Shown here: positions 6,410 to 7,981 of the stretch, piece after piece
How the letters are laid out: the number at the start of each line of letters is the position of its first letter
Numbering within the stretch: position 1 is the stretch's first letter
Source of the DNA: an uncultured Candidatus Saccharibacteria bacterium
GTDB lineage: Bacteria > Patescibacteriota > Saccharimonadia > Saccharimonadales > Saccharimonadaceae
Assembly: GCA_938049075.1 (NCBI GenBank)
Contig: CALICZ010000045.1
Span: forward strand, 1 to 7,981
Direction of reading: 5' to 3'
DNA length: 7,981 nt
Position numbers and translations under genes: made by a program
The notes under the pieces: generated by a model
Databases searched by the model: none
What the model saw: only the letters and a program-made list of their open reading frames with translations
Told to the model about the DNA's origin: nothing

Positions 6410-6415
6410 CAGAAA

Positions 6416-6439
6416 AACCAGTGCTCATCACACTGGCTT
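6416..6439 (-). terminator. Rho-independent terminator after the 247-residue gene
   Basis: In the minus-strand transcript AGCCAGTG pairs with CACTGGTT over eight positions (core CCAGTG 6418-6423 with CACTGG 6431-6436, plus a G-U and an A-U pair) around a seven-base loop. A T run follows (plus A's at 6413-6417). It lies 21 bases past the stop codon at 6461. Confidence 0.85.
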
Positions 6440-6460
6440 TCTCTCGTCTATAACTAGCCT

Positions 6461-7204
6461 TTATGCAGCGAGTGAGAAGTCTCCTTGAACCAAACCAAGC
6501 TCATCACTATACTCAAGCCGTTGCGACTCTGTGGTCGGAACCAGCACAATACCACTTGCAGTGCTAAGCTCGCCATCAATCACATCACCTTGGTCTGTGA
6601 TCATCTGCGGGCCTTCGCCTGGCTCACCCTGAATAATGCCATACACAACAGGGGCGCTATCGATCATCTCTTGGTCTGGACGCTTTCCAACATAGAACCC
6701 AATCAATGAGCCGATTACCCCTTCTTCCGCTCCACCATCTTCGCCTAAAGAAATCGCCGCTTCTTGGTGGGATAGCGACGACTCAATTGCGGAATACAGC
6801 GATGATACATCGCCTTGGGCGTCCTTAGGGCTCTTAAAGTCGCTAACAATAGGCACAACATACGGGACATCGTTGATCTCAATGACATCACCAATTGCCA
6901 AGCCAAGTTCATCGCGCAGCTCGGATAATTTATTATGAATGGTATCAATGTGCTGGTCTGTCATCTCTGCCATCGACATCGCAAATAGCGACCCAAGCTC
7001 ACGCTGCAGCCAACCTCGAATCTCTTGAACAGATGGCAGCTCAAGGGCATTCGGCTTGCCGTAGCGACCTCTGAACTCTTCGACTGTCGGTACATTCCCA
7101 TCGTTTGCTGTGTCGTATTCCGAATACTTTGTTTCGCCCACTGACGGTTTGTCGCTTTTAGCAAACGACTTTTCTCTTGTATTATTGTTGGTATACTCTC
7201 TCAT
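6461..7204 (-). CDS. Hypothetical acidic protein, 247 residues
   Basis: I do not recognise this family. It reads as a real gene: the frame is bounded by its own promoter, leader and terminator, codons are free of the G/C imbalance of the gaps, and the composition is protein-like. The product has 44 Asp/Glu against 18 Lys/Arg, no cysteine, no signal peptide and no membrane segment, so it should be soluble and cytoplasmic. Residues 1-40 are polar and probably disordered, about 54-100 look helical (VQEIRGWLQREL, HIDTIHNKLSELRDELGL), and the rest alternates short hydrophobic strands with Gly/Asp turns. DELGL followed by a GD turn occurs at 98-106 and again at 234-242, and GDV recurs at 105, 131 and 206, hinting at an internal duplication. 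The ATG at 7204 is the only upstream choice, because an in-frame TAA lies just before it. GGAG is 11 bases away, a weak site. Confidence 0.85.
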   Translation of the reverse strand: MREYTNNNTREKSFAKSDKPSVGETKYSEYDTANDGNVPTVEEFRGRYGKPNALELPSVQEIRGWLQRELGSLFAMSMAEMTDQHIDTIHNKLSELRDELGLAIGDVIEINDVPYVVPIVSDFKSPKDAQGDVSSLYSAIESSLSHQEAAISLGEDGGAEEGVIGSLIGFYVGKRPDQEMIDSAPVVYGIIQGEPGEGPQMITDQGDVIDGELSTASGIVLVPTTESQRLEYSDELGLVQGDFSLAA

Positions 7205-7317
7205 AGTTTTTTATACTCCGCACTATGATTTTGGTTAACGGCATTGGCTCCTTTCTGCCGATTCCTCCCTGCTGCGTGCTTTGTGGCGCGTGGCAGCGTG
7301 GTAGTAAGTAATCGTAT
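7182..7317 (-). promoter_or_regulatory. Leader of the 247-residue gene with an overlapping short frame
   Basis: The inferred 5' leader of about 114 bases carries two purine-rich sites that resemble Shine-Dalgarno sequences (GGGAGG near 7264-7269, AAAGGAG at 7249-7255). AAAGGAG lies in the 12-base loop of a five-pair hairpin (CGGCA/TGCCG, 7239-7243 with 7256-7260). Three bases after it an ATG at 7244 opens a 20-codon frame (MPLTKIIV...) ending in TAA at 7182, inside the main gene in another phase. This could couple translation of the two. A further GCTGC/GCAGC pairing (7271-7275 with 7293-7297) lies upstream. The frame may be accidental, since the site spacing is short. Confidence 0.3.
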
Positions 7318-7324
7318 CATTTGC

Positions 7325-7352
7325 ATTATAGCATAAAAGCAGCGCCTGCAAA
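7325..7352 (-). promoter_or_regulatory. Extended -10 promoter of the 247-residue gene
   Basis: On the minus strand TGCTATAAT provides an extended -10 (TATAAT at 7325-7330). TTTGCA, four of six matches to the -35 consensus, lies 16 bases upstream (7347-7352). Initiation is expected near 7318, some 114 bases before the start codon. Confidence 0.6.
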
Positions 7353-7745
7353 GCTATTTTTGGCCTTATTTTCGCATTATTTTCCCCATATGTACCCCTG
7401 TCGTACCAGTGGTAGCTATCTGGACGATAATTATATACTTTTCGCAAGCATTTTTAGCCTTGATTGCGTATCTCTCCCTCCTCACTGGCAAATACTCTGT
7501 CCACCTCTATCGCTACATATAAGCAGGAGCAAAGATATATGCCGAGTCCTCGTATGAGGAGATTAATGACCTAACTCTTTTTTGCGACACTGGAAAAGAA
7601 AGCAGTACGCAAAGGCGCAACGCGATGCCTTATGAGTTCTACCCCACCCCACACGCTTCCTAAGCGCTTACAGCTATAGCTATACCAAAGCTGGATAAGC
7701 GAGATACAACCGTTACTCCAGCCGCTCGCTATGCAGCTATATAGC
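7353..7745. other. Gene-free stretch between the acidic-protein promoter and the rpsG terminator
   Basis: No protein gene is supported. A plus-strand AGGAG (7525-7529) precedes an 11-codon frame at 7539-7574 that leads nowhere. Nearby TCCTC/GAGGA (7547-7551 with 7556-7560) makes a small hairpin. The bulged hairpin at 7665-7701 is listed separately. Confidence 0.5.
7665..7701. other. Bulged hairpin of unknown role
   Basis: CGCTTACAGC (7665-7674) can pair with GCTG, a two-base GA bulge, then TAAGCG (7690-7701), giving ten pairs around a 15-base loop that itself contains the palindrome TATAGCTATA. The left arm overlaps the perfect palindrome TAAGCGCTTA (7661-7670). No T run follows on either strand, so it is not a terminator. 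Confidence 0.3.
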
Positions 7746-7774
7746 AAAACCGCCCAAGGATCTACCTCGGGCGG
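7746..7774 (-). terminator. Rho-independent terminator after rpsG
   Basis: On the minus strand CCGCCCGAGG and CCTTGGGCGG (7765-7774 and 7750-7759) pair over ten positions with one G-U wobble, around a five-base loop. TTTT follows (plus 7746-7749). It lies 23 bases past the rpsG stop codon. The T run is short but the stem is strong. Confidence 0.82.
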
Positions 7775-7797
7775 CTATATATGCTGCGCTGCGGAGC

Positions 7798-7981
7798 TTA
7801 GCCGCGAGCAAAGTGGGCAAAGGCGCGGTTGGCTTCGGCCATCTTATGGGTGTCTTCTTTCTTCTTGAAGGCGGCACCAGCTTCGTTGTAGGCGTCAACG
7901 ATTTCCAGTGCCAAACGCTGTGAATATGGCATACCGCTACGAGCGCGAGCTGATTGTACTAGCCAGCTAAACGCGTAGTGC
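7798..7981 (-). CDS. rpsG: 30S ribosomal protein S7 (uS7), C-terminal part
   Basis: S7 is a primary 16S rRNA-binding protein that nucleates the head of the small subunit and lines the E site. Only the last 60 codons are in the window; the gene continues past the right edge. The visible part matches the C-terminal helices of the family: FSWLVQSARARSG, then LALEIVDAYNEAGAAFKKKE, then the hallmark DTHKMAEANRAFAH, ending FARG before TAA at 7798. In many bacteria fusA follows rpsG in the str operon. Here a terminator follows at once, so rpsG ends its transcript. Confidence 0.95.
   Translation of the reverse strand, partial: HYAFSWLVQSARARSGMPYSQRLALEIVDAYNEAGAAFKKKEDTHKMAEANRAFAHFARG

Larger units (their letters stand above)
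3590..6415. other. 2.8-kb gene-free, C-rich/G-poor region
   Basis: No convincing gene is seen on either strand. Plus-strand frames of 70-140 codons follow one another from 3603 to 5508, but they start without ribosome binding sites, overlap in different phases and give Cys/His/Phe/Ser-rich products expected from G-poor DNA, where TAG and TGA are rare. In 4201-4380 the plus strand has 15 G against 43 C by direct count. Such imbalance argues against a large folded RNA. The region carries most copies of TTTTTGCA and of the GAAAATTTTG family, listed separately. Small AT hairpins occur at 5508-5522 (GCAAAA/TTTTGC) and 5567-5580 (GCTAA/TTAGC). Confidence 0.6.

Noticed and set aside
3590..6415. Large structured noncoding RNA
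   Set aside because: In the counted stretch C outnumbers G about three to one, so extensive GC pairing within one strand is impossible there. Only small AT-rich hairpins are seen.
3590..6415. Hidden genes under a recoded stop (TGA as Gly or Trp)
   Set aside because: Minus frames are interrupted by many TAA and TAG as well, and plus frames still end at TAA. The confident genes need no recoding.
3590..6415. CRISPR array
   Set aside because: Repeated words are 8-15 bases, irregularly spaced and imperfect. No repeat of about 24-37 bases with regular spacers exists.
7525..7574. Plus-strand leader peptide with AGGAG and an 11-codon frame
   Set aside because: No plus-strand gene follows that it could regulate, and no convincing promoter precedes it.

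Overview
The window reads as part of a bacterial chromosome, most likely from the Candidate Phyla Radiation (Patescibacteria) and quite possibly Saccharibacteria. The lineage call rests on a short S18 without zinc cysteines, an EF-P with a GRGG tip loop, and the lack of an L9 gene after rpsR. It is inferred from sequence character, not from a database search. Clear Shine-Dalgarno sequences precede rpsF, ssb, rpsR and efp. Internal stop-free reading and TAA/TAG ends give no sign of a recoded genetic code.

All six well-supported genes lie on the minus strand. From right to left they are: the 3' end of rpsG (7798-7981) with its own terminator; an unrecognised acidic 247-residue protein (6461-7204) with its own extended -10 promoter, leader and terminator; and a compact operon rpsF-ssb-rpsR-efp (3491 down to 1781) with a sigma70-like promoter near 3561-3589, a candidate S6:S18-binding leader hairpin, and a terminator at 1684-1706. 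The operon supplies two partner proteins of the 30S platform (S6 and S18), single-strand DNA-binding protein, and elongation factor P, which relieves ribosome stalling at polyproline.

The surprise is what lies between the genes. Confident coding sequence covers about 2.5 kb of 7.98 kb (roughly 31 percent), unlike the dense packing usual in these small genomes. The three large gaps (1 to about 1680, about 3590 to 6415, about 7353 to 7745) hold no convincing protein gene. The sampled gap sequence is strongly C-rich and G-poor on the plus strand (15 G against 43 C in 4201-4380), whereas a sampled part of efp is balanced. The gaps also carry a short, strongly oriented repeat, TTTTTGCA (12 copies on the plus strand, 2 on the minus), and a second family around GAAAATTTTG. 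These oriented words are the best candidate for undescribed biology here. Smaller items worth checking are a 30-codon basic reading frame directly behind a promoter-like sequence, a 51-codon frame with a hydrophobic stretch, an exact DnaA-box 9-mer inside nested inverted repeats, and several hairpins.
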